Assembly: GCA_963989245.1 (NCBI GenBank)
Contig: OZ022351.1
Location: 11,506,412-11,570,411, forward strand
DNA from: Nansenia antarctica
Lineage: Eukaryota; Chordata; Actinopteri; Argentiniformes; Microstomatidae
Direction of reading: 5' to 3'
Length of the DNA: 64,000 nucleotides
Part shown: one piece after another, positions 38,468-51,830 of the stretch
Position numbering within the stretch: the stretch's first letter is position 1
Layout of the letters: the number at the start of each line of letters is the position of its first letter
Program-made: the position numbers and the translations under genes
The notes under the pieces: model-generated
What the model saw: the letters and a program-made list of their open reading frames with translations, nothing else
Told to the model about the DNA's origin: nothing
Databases searched by the model: none

Positions 38468-41400
38468 CAATTCAAGTTGCTCTGATTGTCATTTAGAGTT
38501 ACATTATAGGAGCATTCAACAACAAGTCAAAATGTGCTCGAGAAAGGCAGAAAACAACACTTTGATAGTTTGATATAACTTGAGAACGAATGCAAAAACC
38601 AGTCCACTCTAAGAACAGGCCGCTTGGACACTTTCAGAACAGCTCTGTTAATGACTGAAAACAGCTCTCGAAGAGATTGTCAAAAGAGACTCCGAAAACG
38701 AAACGTTGATCACTTTTGAGCAAAAGGCTGCACACACGCAATTCAAGTTGCTCTGATTGTCATTTAGAGTTACATTATAGGAGCATTCAGCAACAAGTCA
38801 AAATGTGCTCCAAAAAAGCAGAAAACAACACTGATAGAACTTGAGAACGAATGCAAAAAACTGTCCACTCTCAGAACAGGCCGCTTGGACACTTTCAGAA
38901 CAGCTCTGTTAATGACTGAAAACAGCTCTCGAAGAGATTGTCAAAAGAGACTCTGAAAACGAAACGTTGATCACTTTTGAGCAAAAGGCTGCACACACGC
39001 AATTCAAGTTGCTCTGATTGTCATTTAGAGTTACATTATAGGAGCATTCAACAACAAGTCAAAATGTGCTCCAGAAAAGCAGAAAAAAACACTGATAGAA
39101 CTTGAGAACGAATGCAAAAAACAGTCCACTCTCAGAACAGGCTGCTTGGACACTTTCAGAACAGCTCTCTTAATGACTGAAATCAGCTCTTTAAGAGATT
39201 GTCAAAAGAGACTCTGAAAACGAAACATTGATAACTTTTGAGCAAAAGGCTGCACACACGCAATTCAAGTTGCTCTGATTGTCAGTTAGAGTTACATTAT
39301 AGGAGCATTCAACAACAAGTCAAAATGTGCTCGAGAAAGGCAGAAAACAACACTTTGATATAACTTGAGAACGAATGCAAAAAACAGTCCACTCTCAGAA
39401 CAGGCTGCTTGGACACTTTCAGAACAGCTCTGTTAATGACTGAAATCAGCTCTTTAAGAGATTGTCAAAAGAGACTCTGAAAACAAAACGTTGATCACTT
39501 TTGAGCAAAAGGCTGCACACACGCAATTCAAGTTGCTCTGATTGTCATTTAGAGTTACATTATAGGAGCATTCAACAACAAGTCAAAATGTGCTCGAGAA
39601 AGGCAGAAAACAACACTTTGATATAACTTGAGAACGAATGCAAAAAACAGTCCACTCTCAGAACAGGCTGCTTGGACACTTTCAGAACAGCTCTGTTAAT
39701 GACTGAAATCAGCTCTTTAAGAGATTGTCAAAAGAGACTCTGAAAACGAAACGTTGATCACTTTTGAGCAAAAGGCTGCACACACGCAATTCAAGTTGCT
39801 CTGATTGTCATTTAGAGTTACATTATAGGAGCATTCAACAACAAGTCCAAATGTGCTCGAGAAAGGCAGAAAACAACACTTTGATAGTTTGATATAACTT
39901 GAGAACGAATGCAAAAACCAGTCCACTCTAAGAACAGGCCGCTTGGACACTTTCAGAACAGCTCTGTTAATGACTGAAAACAGCTCTCGAAGAGATTGTC
40001 AAAAGAGACTCTGAAAACGAAACGTTGATCACTTTTGAGCAAAAGGCTGCACACACGCAATTCAAGTTGCTCTGATTGTCATTTAGAGTTACATTATAGG
40101 AGCATTCAGCAACAAGTCAAAATGTGCTCCAGAAAAGCAGAAAACAACACTGATAGAACTTGAGAACGAATGCAAAAAACTGTCCACTCTCAGAACAGGC
40201 CGCTTGGACACTTTCAGAACAGCTCTGTTAATGACTGAAAACAGCTCTCGAAGAGATTGTCAAAAGAGACTCTGAAAACGAAACGTTGATCACTTTTGAG
40301 CAAAAGGCTGCACACACGCAATTCAAGTTGCTCTGATTGTCATTTAGAGTTACATTATAGGAGCATTCAACAACAAGTCAAAATGTGCTCCAGAAAAGCA
40401 GAAAAAAACACTGATAGAACTTGAGAACGAATGCAAAAAACAGTCCACTCTCAGAACAGGCTGCTTGGACACTTTCAGAACAGCTCTCTTAATGACTGAA
40501 ATCAGCTCTTTAAGAGATTGTCAAAAGAGACTCTGAAAACGAAACATTGATAACTTTTGAGCAAAAGGCTGCACACACGTAATTCAACATACTCTGATTG
40601 TCAGTTAGAGTTACATTATAGGAGCATTCAACAACAAGTCAAAATGTGCTCGAGAAAGGCAGAAAACAACACTTTGATATAACTTGAGAACGAATGCAAA
40701 AAACAGTCCACTCTCAGAACAGGCTGCTTGGACACTTTCAGAACAGCTCTGTTAATGACTGAAATCAGCTCTTTAAGAGATTGTCAAAAGAGACTCTGAA
40801 AACGAAACGTTGATCACTTTTGAGCAAAAGGCTGCACACACGCAATTCAAGTTGCTCTGATTGTCATTTAGAGTTACATTATAGGAGCATTCAACAACAA
40901 GTCAAAATGTGCTCGAGAAAGGCAGAAAACAACACTTTGATATAACTTGAGAACGAATGCAAAAAACAGTCCACTCTAAGAACAGGCCGCTTGGACACTT
41001 TCAGAACAGCTCTGTTAATGACTGAAAACAGCTCTCGAAGAGATTGTCAAAAGAGACTCCGAAAACGAAACGTTGATCACTTTTGAGCAAAAGGCTGCAC
41101 ACACGTAATTCAACATACTCTGATTGTCATTTAGAGTTACATTATAGGAGCATTCAACAACAAGTCAAAATGTGCTCCAGAAAGGCAGAAAACAACACTT
41201 TGATAGTTTGATATAACTTGAGAAAGAATGCAAAAAACAGTCCACTCTAAGAACAGGCCGCTTGGACACTTTCAGAACAGCTCTGTTAATGACTGAAAAC
41301 AGCTCTCGAAGAGATTGTCAAAAGAGACTCTGAAAACGAAACGTTGATCACTTTTGAGCAAAAGGCTGCACACACGCAATTCAAGTTGCTCTGATTGTCA

Positions 41401-41639
41401 TTTAGAGTTACATTATAGGAGCATTCAACAACAAGTCAAAATGTGCTCGAGAAAGGCAGAAAACAACACTTTGATATAACTTGAGAACGAATGCAAAAAA
41501 CAGTCCACTCTCAGAACAGGCTGCTTGGACACTTTCAGAACAGCTCTGTTAATGACTGAAATCAGCTCTTTAAGAGATTGTCAAAAGAGACTCTGAAAAC
41601 GAAACGTTGATCACTTTTGAGCAAAAGGCTGCACACACG
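38205..41639 (+). repeat. Copy of 5857-9291 at offset 32348
   Basis: Monomers start at 38205, 38468, 38739, 39000, 39261, 39524, 39787, 40058, 40319, 40580, 40843, 41106 and 41377. It contains the pentamer HOR twice (38468 and 39787), with the same aactgtcc, cagaaaaaaacactg, gtcagttag and gagaaagaatg marks. A private ctccaaaaaagc occurs near 38810. The first 263 bp overlap the end of the preceding hexamer by definition. Confidence 0.88.
39787..40057 (+). repeat. 271-bp monomer with a stop-removing substitution
   Basis: At 39848 the usual caagtcaaaatg reads caagtccaaatg. On the reverse strand this removes the TGA that normally closes that frame, so an open stretch of 77 codons (39717-39950) appears, running into the previous monomer and beginning at a GTG codon. 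This is a chance by-product of one base change in one monomer. Confidence 0.85.
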
Positions 41640-43492
41640 CAATTCAAGTTGCTCTGATTGTCATTTAGAGTTACATTATAGGAGCATTCAACAACAAGTC
41701 AAAATGTGCTCGAGAAAGGCAGAAAACAACACTTTGATAGTTTGATATAACTTGAGAACGAATGCAAAAACCAGTCCACTCTAAGAACAGGCCGCTTGGA
41801 CACTTTCAGAACAGCTCTGTTAATGACTGAAAACAGCTCTCGAAGAGATTGTCAAAAGAGACTCTGAAAACGAAACGTTGATCACTTTTGAGCAAAAGGC
41901 TGCACACACGCAATTCAAGTTGCTCTGATTGTCATTTAGAGTTACATTATAGGAGCATTCAGCAACAAGTCAAAATGTGCTCCAGAAAAGCAGAAAACAA
42001 CACTGATAGAACTTGAGAACGAATGCAAAAAACTGTCCACTCTCAGAACAGGCCGCTTGGACACTTTCAGAACAGCTCTGTTAATGACTGAAAACAGCTC
42101 TCGAAGAGATTGTCAAAAGAGACTCTGAAAACGAAACGTTGATCACTTTTGAGCAAAAGGCTGCACACACGCAATTCAAGTTGCTCTGATTGTCATTTAG
42201 AGTTACATTATAGGAGCATTCAACAACAAGTCAAAATGTGCTCCAGAAAAGCAGAAAAAAACACTGATAGAACTTGAGAACGAATGCAAAAAACAGTCCA
42301 CTCTCAGAACAGGCTGCTTGGACACTTTCAGAACAGCTCTCTTAATGACTGAAATCAGCTCTTTAAGAGATTGTCAAAAGAGACTCTGAAAACGAAACAT
42401 TGATAACTTTTGAGCAAAAGGCTGCACACACGTAATTCAACATACTCTGATTGTCAGTTAGAGTTACATTATAGGAGCATTCAACAACAAGTCAAAATGT
42501 GCTCGAGAAAGGCAGAAAACAACACTTTGATATAACTTGAGAACGAATGCAAAAAACAGTCCACTCTCAGAACAGGCTGCTTGGACACTTTCAGAACAGC
42601 TCTGTTAATGACTGAAATCAGCTCTTTAAGAGATTGTCAAAAGAGACTCTGAAAACGAAACGTTGATCACTTTTGAGCAAAAGGCTGCACACACGCAATT
42701 CAAGTTGCTCTGATTGTCATTTAGAGTTACATTATAGGAGCATTCAACAACAAGTCAAAATGTGCTCGAGAAAGGCAGAAAACAACACTTTGATATAACT
42801 TGAGAACGAATGCAAAAAACAGTCCACTCTAAGAACAGGCCGCTTGGACACTTTCAGAACAGCTCTGTTAATGACTGAAAACAGCTCTCGAAGAGATTGT
42901 CAAAAGAGACTCCGAAAACGAAACGTTGATCACTTTTGAGCAAAAGGCTGCACACACGTAATTCAACATACTCTGATTGTCATTTAGAGTTACATTATAG
43001 GAGCATTCAACAACAAGTCAAAATGTGCTCCAGAAAGGCAGAAAACAACACTTTGATAGTTTGATATAACTTGAGAAAGAATGCAAAAAACAGTCCACTC
43101 TAAGAACAGGCCGCTTGGACACTTTCAGAACAGCTCTGTTAATGACTGAAAACAGCTCTCGAAGAGATTGTCAAAAGAGACTCTGAAAACGAAACGTTGA
43201 TCACTTTTGAGCAAAAGGCTGCACACACGCAATTCAAGTTGCTCTGATTGTCATTTAGAGTTACATTATAGGAGCATTCAACAACAAGTCAAAATGTGCT
43301 CGAGAAAGGCAGAAAACAACACTTTGATATAACTTGAGAACGAATGCAAAAAACAGTCCACTCTCAGAACAGGCTGCTTGGACACTTTCAGAACAGCTCT
43401 GTTAATGACTGAAATCAGCTCTTTAAGAGATTGTCAAAAGAGACTCTGAAAACGAAACATTGATAACTTTTGAGCAAAAGGCTGCACACACG
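41640..43492 (+). repeat. Second copy of 7439-9291 (offset 34201)
   Basis: Monomers start at 41640, 41911, 42172, 42433, 42696, 42959 and 43230. They repeat the seven-monomer run that begins at 7439 and was already copied at 39787, so 39787-41639 and 41640-43492 form a tandem duplication of 1853 bp. The left half of the window has only one such run. Confidence 0.87.
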
Positions 43493-44820
43493 TAATTCAA
43501 GTTGCTCTGATTGTCATTTAGAGTTACATTATAGGAGCATTCAGCAACAAGTCAAAATGTGCTCCAGAAAAGCAGAAAACAACACTTTGATAGTTTGATA
43601 TAACTTGAGAACGAATGCAAAAAACAGTCCACTCTAAGAACAGGCCGCTTGGACACTTTCAGAACAGCTCTGTTAAATGACTGAAAACAGCTCTCGAAGA
43701 GATTGTCAAAAGAGACTCCGAAAACGAAACGTTGATCACTTTTGAGCAAAAGGCTGCACACACGCAATTCAAGTTGCTCTGATTGTCATTTAGAGTTACA
43801 TTATAGGAGCATTCAGCAACAAGTCAAAATGTGCTCCAGAAAAGCAGAAAACAACACTGATAGAACTTGAGAACGAATGCAAAAAACAGTCCACTCTCAG
43901 AACAGGCCGCTAGGACACTTTCAGAACAGCTCTGTTAATGACTGAAATCAGCTCTTTAAGAGATTGTCAAAAGAGACTCTGAAAACGAAACATTGATAAC
44001 TTTTGAGCAAAAGGCTGCACACACGTAATTCAACATACTCTGATTATCATTTAGAGTTACATTATAGGAGCATTCAACAACAAGTCAAAATGTGCTCCAG
44101 AAAAGCAGAAAACAACACTGATAGAACTTGAGAACGAATGCAAAAAACAGTCCACTCTCAGAACAGGCTGCTTGGACACTTTCAGAACAGCTCTGTTAAT
44201 GACTGATATCAGCTCTTTAAGAGATTGTCAAAAGAGACTCTGAAAACGAAACATTGATAACTTTTGAGCAAAAGGCTGCACACACGTAATTCAACATACT
44301 CTGATTGTCATTTAGAGTTACATTATAGGAGCATTCAACAACAAGTCAAAATGTGCTCGAGAAAGGCAGAAAACAACACTTTGATATAACTTGAGAACGA
44401 ATGCAAAAAACAGTCCACTCTCAGAACAGGCTGCTTGGACACTTTCAGAACAGCTCTGTTAATGACTGAAATCAGCTCTTTAAGAGATTGTCAAAAGAGA
44501 CTCTGAAAACGAAACATTGATAACTTTTGAGCAAAAGGCTGCACACACGTAATTCAACATACTCTGATTGTCATTTAGAGTTACATTATAGGAGCATTCA
44601 ACAACAAGTCAAAATGTGCTCCAGAAAGGCAGAAAACAACACTTTGATAGTTTTATATAACTTGAGAACGAATGCAAAAAACAGTCCACTCTAAGAACAG
44701 GCCGCTTGGACACTTTCAGAACAGCTCTGTTAATGACTGAAAACAGCTCTCGAAGAGATTGTCAAAAGAGACTCCGAAAACGAAACGTTGATCACTTTTG
44801 AGCAAAAGGCTGCACACACG
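43493..44820 (+). repeat. Copy of 14316-15643 at offset 29177
   Basis: Monomers start at 43493 (272-bp variant), 43765, 44026, 44287 and 44550, matching 14316, 14588, 14849, 15110 and 15373. The shared marks are ttaaatgactg, ggccgctagg, gactgatatcag and tagttttata. A private gattatcatt lies near 44045. At its right end the block also matches 10077-10871. Confidence 0.85.
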
Positions 44821-45876
44821 CAATTCAAGTTGCTCTGATTGTCATTTAGAGTTACATTATAGGAGCATTCAGCAACAAGTCAAAATGTGCTCCAGAAAAG
44901 CAGAAAACAACACTGATAGAACTTGAGAACGAATGCAAAAAACAGTCCACTCTCAGAACAGGCCGCTAGGACACTTTCAGAACAGCTCTGTTAATGACTG
45001 AAAACAGCTCTCGAAGAGATTGTCAAAAGAGACTCTGAAAACGAAACGTTGATCACTTTTGAGCAAAAGGCTGCACACACGCAATTTAAGTTGCTCAGAT
45101 TGTCATTTAGAGTTACATTATAGGAGCATTCAACAACAAGTCAAAATGTGCTCGAGAAAGGCAGAAAACAACACTTTGATAGTTTGATATAACTTGAGAA
45201 CGAATGCAAAAACCAGTCCACTCTAAGAACAGGCCGCTTGGACACTTTCAGAACAGCTCTGTTAATGACTGAAAACAGCTCTCGAAGAGATTGTCAAAAG
45301 AGACTCCGAAAACGAAACGTTGATCACTTTTGAGCAAAAGGCTGCACACACGCAATTCAAGTTGCTCTGATTGTCATTTAGAGTTACATTATAGGAGCAT
45401 TCAGCAACAAGTCAAAATGTGCTCCAGAAAAGCAGAAAACAACACTGATAGAACTTGAGAACGAATGCAAAAAACTGTCCACTCTCAGAACAGGCCGCTT
45501 GGACACTTTCAGAACAGCTCTGTTAATGACTGAAAACAGCTCTCGAAGAGATTGTCAAAAGAGACTCTGAAAACGAAACGTTGATCACTTTTGAGCAAAA
45601 GGCTGCACACACGCAATTCAAGTTGCTCTGATTGTCATTTAGAGTTACATTATAGGAGCATTCAACAACAAGTCAAAATGTGCTCGAGAAAGGCAGAAAA
45701 CAACACTTTGATATAACTTGAGAACGAATGCAAAAAACAGTCCACTCTAAGAACAGGCCGCTTGGACACTTTCAGAACAGCTCTGTTAATGACTGAAAAC
45801 AGCCCTCGAAGAGATTGTCAAAAGAGACTCCGAAAACGAAACGTTGATCACTTTTGAGCAAAAGGCTGCACACACG
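44821..45876 (+). repeat. Copy of 10872-11664 plus one inserted monomer
   Basis: Monomers at 44821, 45082 and 45353 match 10872, 11133 and 11404 (offset 33949), sharing ggccgctagg, caatttaagttgctcag and aactgtcc. The next monomer, 45614 (263 bp, ctcgag, cagccctcg), has no counterpart at that point on the left. It changes the offset to 34212 for what follows. Confidence 0.83.
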
Positions 45877-47467
45877 CAATTCAAGTTGCTCTGATTGTCA
45901 TTTAGAGTTACATTATAGGAGCATTCAACAACAAGTCAAAATGTGCTCGAGAAAGGCAGAAAACAACACTGGTAGAACTTGAGAACGAATGCAAAAAACA
46001 GTCCACTCTCAGAACAGGCTGCTTGGACACTTTCAGAACAGCTCTGTTAATGACTGAAATCAGCTCTTTAAGAGATTGTCAAAAGAGACTCTGAAAACGA
46101 AACGTTGATCACTTTTGAGCAAAAGGCTGCACACACGCAATTCAAGTTGCTCTGATTGTCATTTAGAGTTACATTATAGGAGCATTCAACAACAAGTCAA
46201 AATGTGCTCGAGAAAGGCAGAAAACAACACTTTGATATAACTTGAGAACGAATGCAAAAAACAGTCCACTCTAAGAACAGGCCGCTTGGACACTTTCAGA
46301 ACAGCTCTGTTAATGACTGAAAACAGCTCTCGAAGAGATTGTCAAAAGAGACTCCGAAAACGAAACGTTGATCACTTTTGAGCAAAAGGCTGCACACACG
46401 TAATTCAACATACTCTGATTGTCATGTAGAGTTACATTATAGGAGCATTCAACAACAAGTCAAAATGTGCTCCAGAAAGGCAGAAAACAACACTTTGATA
46501 GTTTGATATAACTTGAGAAAGAATGCAAAAAACAGTCCACTCTAAGAACAGGCCGCTTGGACACTTTCAGAACAGCTCTGTTAATGACTGAAAACAGCTC
46601 TCGAAGAGATTGTCAAAAGAGACTCTGAAAACAAAACGTTGATCACTTTTGAGCAAAAGGCTGCACACACGCAATTCAAGTTGCTCTGATTGTCATTTAG
46701 AGTTACATTATAGGAGCATTCAACAACAAGTCAAAATGTGCTCGAGAAAGGCAGAAAACAACACTTTGATATAACTTGAGAACGAATGCAAAAAACAGTC
46801 CACTCTCAGAACAGGCTGCTTGGACACTTTCAGAACAGCTCTGTTAATGACTGAAATCAGCTCTTTAAGAGATTGTCAAAGGAGACTCTGAAAACGAAAC
46901 ATTGATAACTTTTGAGCAAAAGGCTGCACACACGTAATTCAAGTTGCTCTGATTGTCATTTAGAGTTACATTATAGGAGCATTCAGCAACAAGTCAAAAT
47001 GTGCTCCAGAAAAGCAGAAAACAACACTTTGATAGTTTGATATAACTTGAGAACGAATGCAAAAAACAGTCCACTCTAAGAACAGGCCGCTTGGACACTT
47101 TCAGAACAGCTCTGTTAAATGACTGAAAACAGCTCTCGAAGAGATTGTCAAAAGAGACTCCGAAAACGAAACGTTGATCACTTTTGAGCAAAAGGCTGCA
47201 CACACGCAATTCAAGTTGCTCTGATTGTCATTTAGAGTTACATTATAGGAGCATTCAGCAACAAGTCAAAATGTGCTCCAGAAAAGCAGAAAACAACACT
47301 GATAGAACTTGAGAACGAATGCAAAAAACAGTCCACTCTCAGAACAGGCCGCTAGGACACTTTCAGAACAGCTCTGTTAATGACTGAAATCAGCTCTTTA
47401 AGAGATTGTCAAAAGAGACTCTGAAAACGAAACATTGATAACTTTTGAGCAAAAGGCTGCACACACG
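45877..47467 (+). repeat. Copy of 11665-13255 at offset 34212
   Basis: Monomers start at 45877, 46138, 46401, 46672, 46935 and 47207. The shared rare marks are cactggtagaac, gtcatgtag, gagaaagaatg, tcaaaggagac, the 272-bp monomer with ttaaatgactg, and ggccgctagg. The match ends at 47468, where the sequence switches to the 8.2-kb unit. Confidence 0.88.
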
Positions 47468-50400
47468 TAATTCAACATACTCTGATTGTCATTTAGAGTT
47501 ACATTATAGGAGCATTCAACAACAAGTCAAAATGTGCTCCAGAAAAGCAGAAAACAACACTGATAGAACTTGAGAACGAATGCAAAAAACAGTCCACTCT
47601 CAGAACAGGCTGCTTGGACACTTTCAGAACAGCTCTGTTAATGACTGAAATCAGCTCTTTAAGAGATTGTCAAAAGAGACTCTGAAAACGAAACATTGAT
47701 AACTTTTAAGCAAAAGGCTGCACACACGTAATTCAACATACTCTGATTGTCATTTAGAGTTACATTATAGGAGCATTCAACAACAAGTCAAAATGTGCTC
47801 GAGAAAGGCAGAAAACAACACTTTGATATAACTTGAGAACGAATGCAAAAAAGAGTCCACTCTAAGAACAGGCCGCTTGGACACTTTCAGAACAGCTCTG
47901 TTAATGACTGAAAACAGCCCTCGAAGAGATTGTCAAAAGAGACTCCGAAAACGAAACGTTGATCACTTTTGAGCAAAAGGCTGCACACACGCAATTCAAG
48001 TTGCTCTGATTGTCATTTAGAGTTACATTATAGGAGCATTCAGCAACAAGTCAAAATGTGCTCCAGAAAAGCAGAAAACAACACTGATAGAACTTGAGAA
48101 CGAATGCAAAAAACAGTCCACTCTCAGAACAGGCCGCTTGGACACTTTCAGAACAGCTCTGTTAATGACTGAAAACAGCTCTCGAAGAGATTGTCAAAAG
48201 AGACTCTGAAAACGAAACGTTGATCACTTTTGAGCAAAAGGCTGCACACACGCAATTCAAGTTGCTCTGATTGTCATTTAGAGTTACATTATAGGAGCAT
48301 TCAACAACAAGTCAAAATGTGCTCGAGAAAGGCAGAAAACAACACTTTGATAACTTGAGAACGAATGCAAAAAACATTCCACTCTCAGAACAGGCTGCTT
48401 GGACACTTTCAGAACAGCTCTGTTAATGACTGAAATCAGCTCTTTAAGAGATTGTCAAAAGAGACTCTGAAAACGAAACATTGATAACTTTTGAGCAAAA
48501 GGCTGCACACACGTAATTCAACATACTCTGATTGTCATTTAGAGTTACATTATAGGAGCATTCAACAACAAGTCAAAATGTGCTCCAGAAAGGCAGAAAA
48601 CAACACTTTGATAGTTTGATATAACTTGAGAACGAATGCAAAAAACAGTCCACTCTCAGAACAGGCTGCTTGGACACTTTCAGAACAGCTCTGTTAATGA
48701 CTGAAATTAGCTCTTTAAGAGATTGTCAAAAGAGACTCTGAAAACGAAACATTGATAACTTTTGAGCAAAAGGCTGCACACACGTAATTCAACATACTCT
48801 GATTGTCATTTAGAGTTACATTATAGGAGCATTCAACAACAAGTCAAAATGTGCTCCAGAAAGGCAGAAAACAACACTTTGATAGTTTGATATAACTTGA
48901 GAACGAATGCAAAAAACAGTCCACTCTAAGAACAGGCCGCTTGGACACTTTCAGAACAGCTCTGTTAATGACTGAAAACAGCTCTCGAAGAGATTGTCAA
49001 AAGAGACTCCGAAAACGAAACGTTGATCACTTTTGAGCAAAAGGCTGCACACACGCAATTCAAGTTGCTCTGATTGTCATTTAGAGTTACATTATAGGAG
49101 CATTCAGCAACAAGTCAAAATGTGCTCCAGAAAAGCAGAAAACAACACTGATAGAACTTGAGAACGAATGCAAAAAACAGTGCACTCTCAGAACAGGCCG
49201 CTTGGACACTTTCAGAACAGCTCTGTTAATGACTGAAAACAGCTCTCGAAGAGATTGTCAAAAGAGACTCTGAAAACGAAACGTTGATCACTTTTGAGCA
49301 AAAGGCTGCACACACGCAATTCAAGTTGCTCTGATTGTCATTTAGAGTTACATTATAGGAGCATTCAACAACAAGTCAAAATGTGCTCGAGAAAGGCAGA
49401 AAACAACACCTTGATATAACTTGAGAACGAATGCAAAAAACAGTCCACTCTCAGAACAGGCTGCTTGGACACTTTCAGAACAGCTCTGTTAATGACTGAA
49501 ATCAGCTCTTTAAGAGATTGTCAAAAGAGACTCTGAAAACGAAACATTGATAACTTTTGAGCAAAAGGCTGCACACACGTAATTCAACATACTCTGATTG
49601 TCATTTAGAGTTACATTATAGGAGCATTCAACAACAAGTCAAAATATGCTCCAGAAAGGCAGAAAACAACACTTTGATAGTTTGATATAACTTGAGAACG
49701 AATGCAAAAAACAGTCCACTCTAAGAACAGGCCGCTTGGACACTTTCAGAACAGCTCTGTTAATGACTGAAAACAGCTCTCGAAGAGATTGTCAAAAGAG
49801 ACTCTGAAAACGAAACGTTGATCACTTTTGAGCAAAAGGCTGCACACACGCAATTCAAGTTGCTCTGATTGTCATTTAGAGTTACATTATAGGAGCATTC
49901 AACAACAAGTCAAAATGTGCTCGAGAAAGGCAGAAAACAACACTTTGATATAACTTGAGAACGAATGCAAAAAACAGTCCACTCTCAGAACAGGCTGCTT
50001 GGACACTTTCAGAACAGCTCTGTTAATGACTGAAATCAGCTCTTTAAGAGATTGTCAAAAGAGACTCTGAAAACGAAACATTGATAACTTTTGAGCAAAA
50101 GGCTGCACACACGTAATTCAACATACTCTGATTGTCATTTAGAGTTACATTATAGGAGCATTCAACAACAAGTCAAAATGTGCTCCAGAAAGGCAGAAAA
50201 CAACACTTTGATAGTTTGATATAACTTGAGAACGAATGCAAAAAACAGTCCACTCTAAGAACAGGCCGCTTGGACACTTTCAGAACAGCTCTGTTAATGA
50301 CTGAAAACAGCTCTCGAAGAGATTGTCAAAAGAGACTCCGAAAACGAAACGTTGATCACTTTTGAGCAAAAGGCTGCACACACGCAATTCAAGTTGCTCT

Positions 50401-51830
50401 GATTGTCATTTAGAGTTACATTATAGGAGCATTCAGCAACAAGTCAAAATGTGCTCCAGAAAAGCAGAAAACAACACTGATAGAACTTGAGAACGAATGC
50501 AAAAAACAGTCCACTCTCAGAACAGGCCGCTTGGACACTTTCAGAACAGCTCTGTTAATGACTGAAAACAGCTCTCGAAGAGATTGTCAAAAGAGACTCT
50601 GAAAACGAAACGTTGATCACTTTTGAGCAAAAGGCTGCACACACGCAATTCAAGTTGCTCTGATTGTCATTTAGAGTTACATTATAGGAGCATTCAACAA
50701 CAAGTCAAAATGTGCTTGAGAAAGGCAGAAAACAACACTTTGATATAACTTGAGAACGAATGCAAAAAACAGTCCACTCTCAGAACAGGCTGCTTGGACA
50801 CTTTCAGAACAGCTCTGTTAATGACTGAAATCAGCTCTTTAAGAGATTGTCAAAAGAGACTCTGAAAACGAAACATTGATAACTTTTGAGCAAAAGGCTG
50901 CACACACGTAATTCAACATACTCTGATTGTCATTAAGAGTTACATTATAGGAGCATTCAACAACAAGTCAAAATGTGCTCCAGAAAGGCAGAAAACAACA
51001 CTTTGATAGTTTGATATAACTTGAGAACGAATGCAAAAAACAGTCCACTCTAAGAACAGGCCGCTTGGACACTTTCAGAACAGCTCTGTTAATGACTGAA
51101 AACAGCTCTCGAAGAGATTGTCAAAAGAGACTCCGAAAACGAAACGTTGATCACTTTTGAGCAAAAGGCTGCAAACACGCAATTCAAGTTGCTCTGATTG
51201 TCATTTAGAGTTACATTATAGGAGCATTCAGCAACAAGTCAAAATGTGCTCCAGAAAAGCAGAAAACAACACTGATAGAACTTGAGAACGAATGCAAAAA
51301 ACAGTCCACTCTCAGAACAGGCCGCTTGGACACTTTCAGAACAGCTCTGTTAATGACTGAAAACAGCTCTCGAAGAGATTGTCAAAAGAGACTCTGAAAA
51401 CGAAACGTTGATCACTTTTGAGCAAAAGGCTGCACACACGCAATTCAAGTTGCTCTGATTGTCATTTAGAGTTACATTATAGGAGCATTCAACAACAAGT
51501 CAAAATGTGCTCGAGAAAGGCAGAAAACAACACTTTGATATAACTTGAGAACGAATGCAAAAAACAGTCCACTCTCAGAACTGGCTGCTTGGACACTTTC
51601 AGAACAGCTCTGTTAATGACTGAAATCAGCTCTTTAAGAGATTGTCAAAAGAGACTCTGAAAACGAAACATTGATAACGTTTGAGCAAAAGGCTGCACAC
51701 ACGTAATTCAACATACTCTGATTTACATTTAGAGTTACATTATAGGAGCATTCAGCAACAAGTCAAAATGTGCTCCAGAAAAGCAGAAAACAACACTGAT
51801 AGAACTTGAGAACGAATGCAAAAAACAGTC
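47468..51830 (+). repeat. Partial third copy of the 8.2-kb unit (offset 31563)
   Basis: Monomers start at 47468, 47729, 47992, 48253, 48514, 48785, 49056, 49317, 49580, 49851, 50114, 50385, 50646, 50909, 51180, 51441 and 51704, matching 15905-20270. Shared rare marks include cactttgataacttg, cagtgcactc, caacacctt, aaaatatgc, gcttgag, cattaagag, cagaactgg and gatttacattt. At 51161-51180 it has ggctgcaaacacg where copies 1 and 2 share ggctacaaacacg, so copies 1 and 2 are closer to each other than to this one. Confidence 0.9.

Noticed and set aside
39717..39950. Reverse-strand open stretch of 77 codons
   Set aside because: It depends on a single base change at 39848 that removes a TGA and starts at GTG. 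Neighbouring and copied monomers keep the stop, so it is not a conserved gene.
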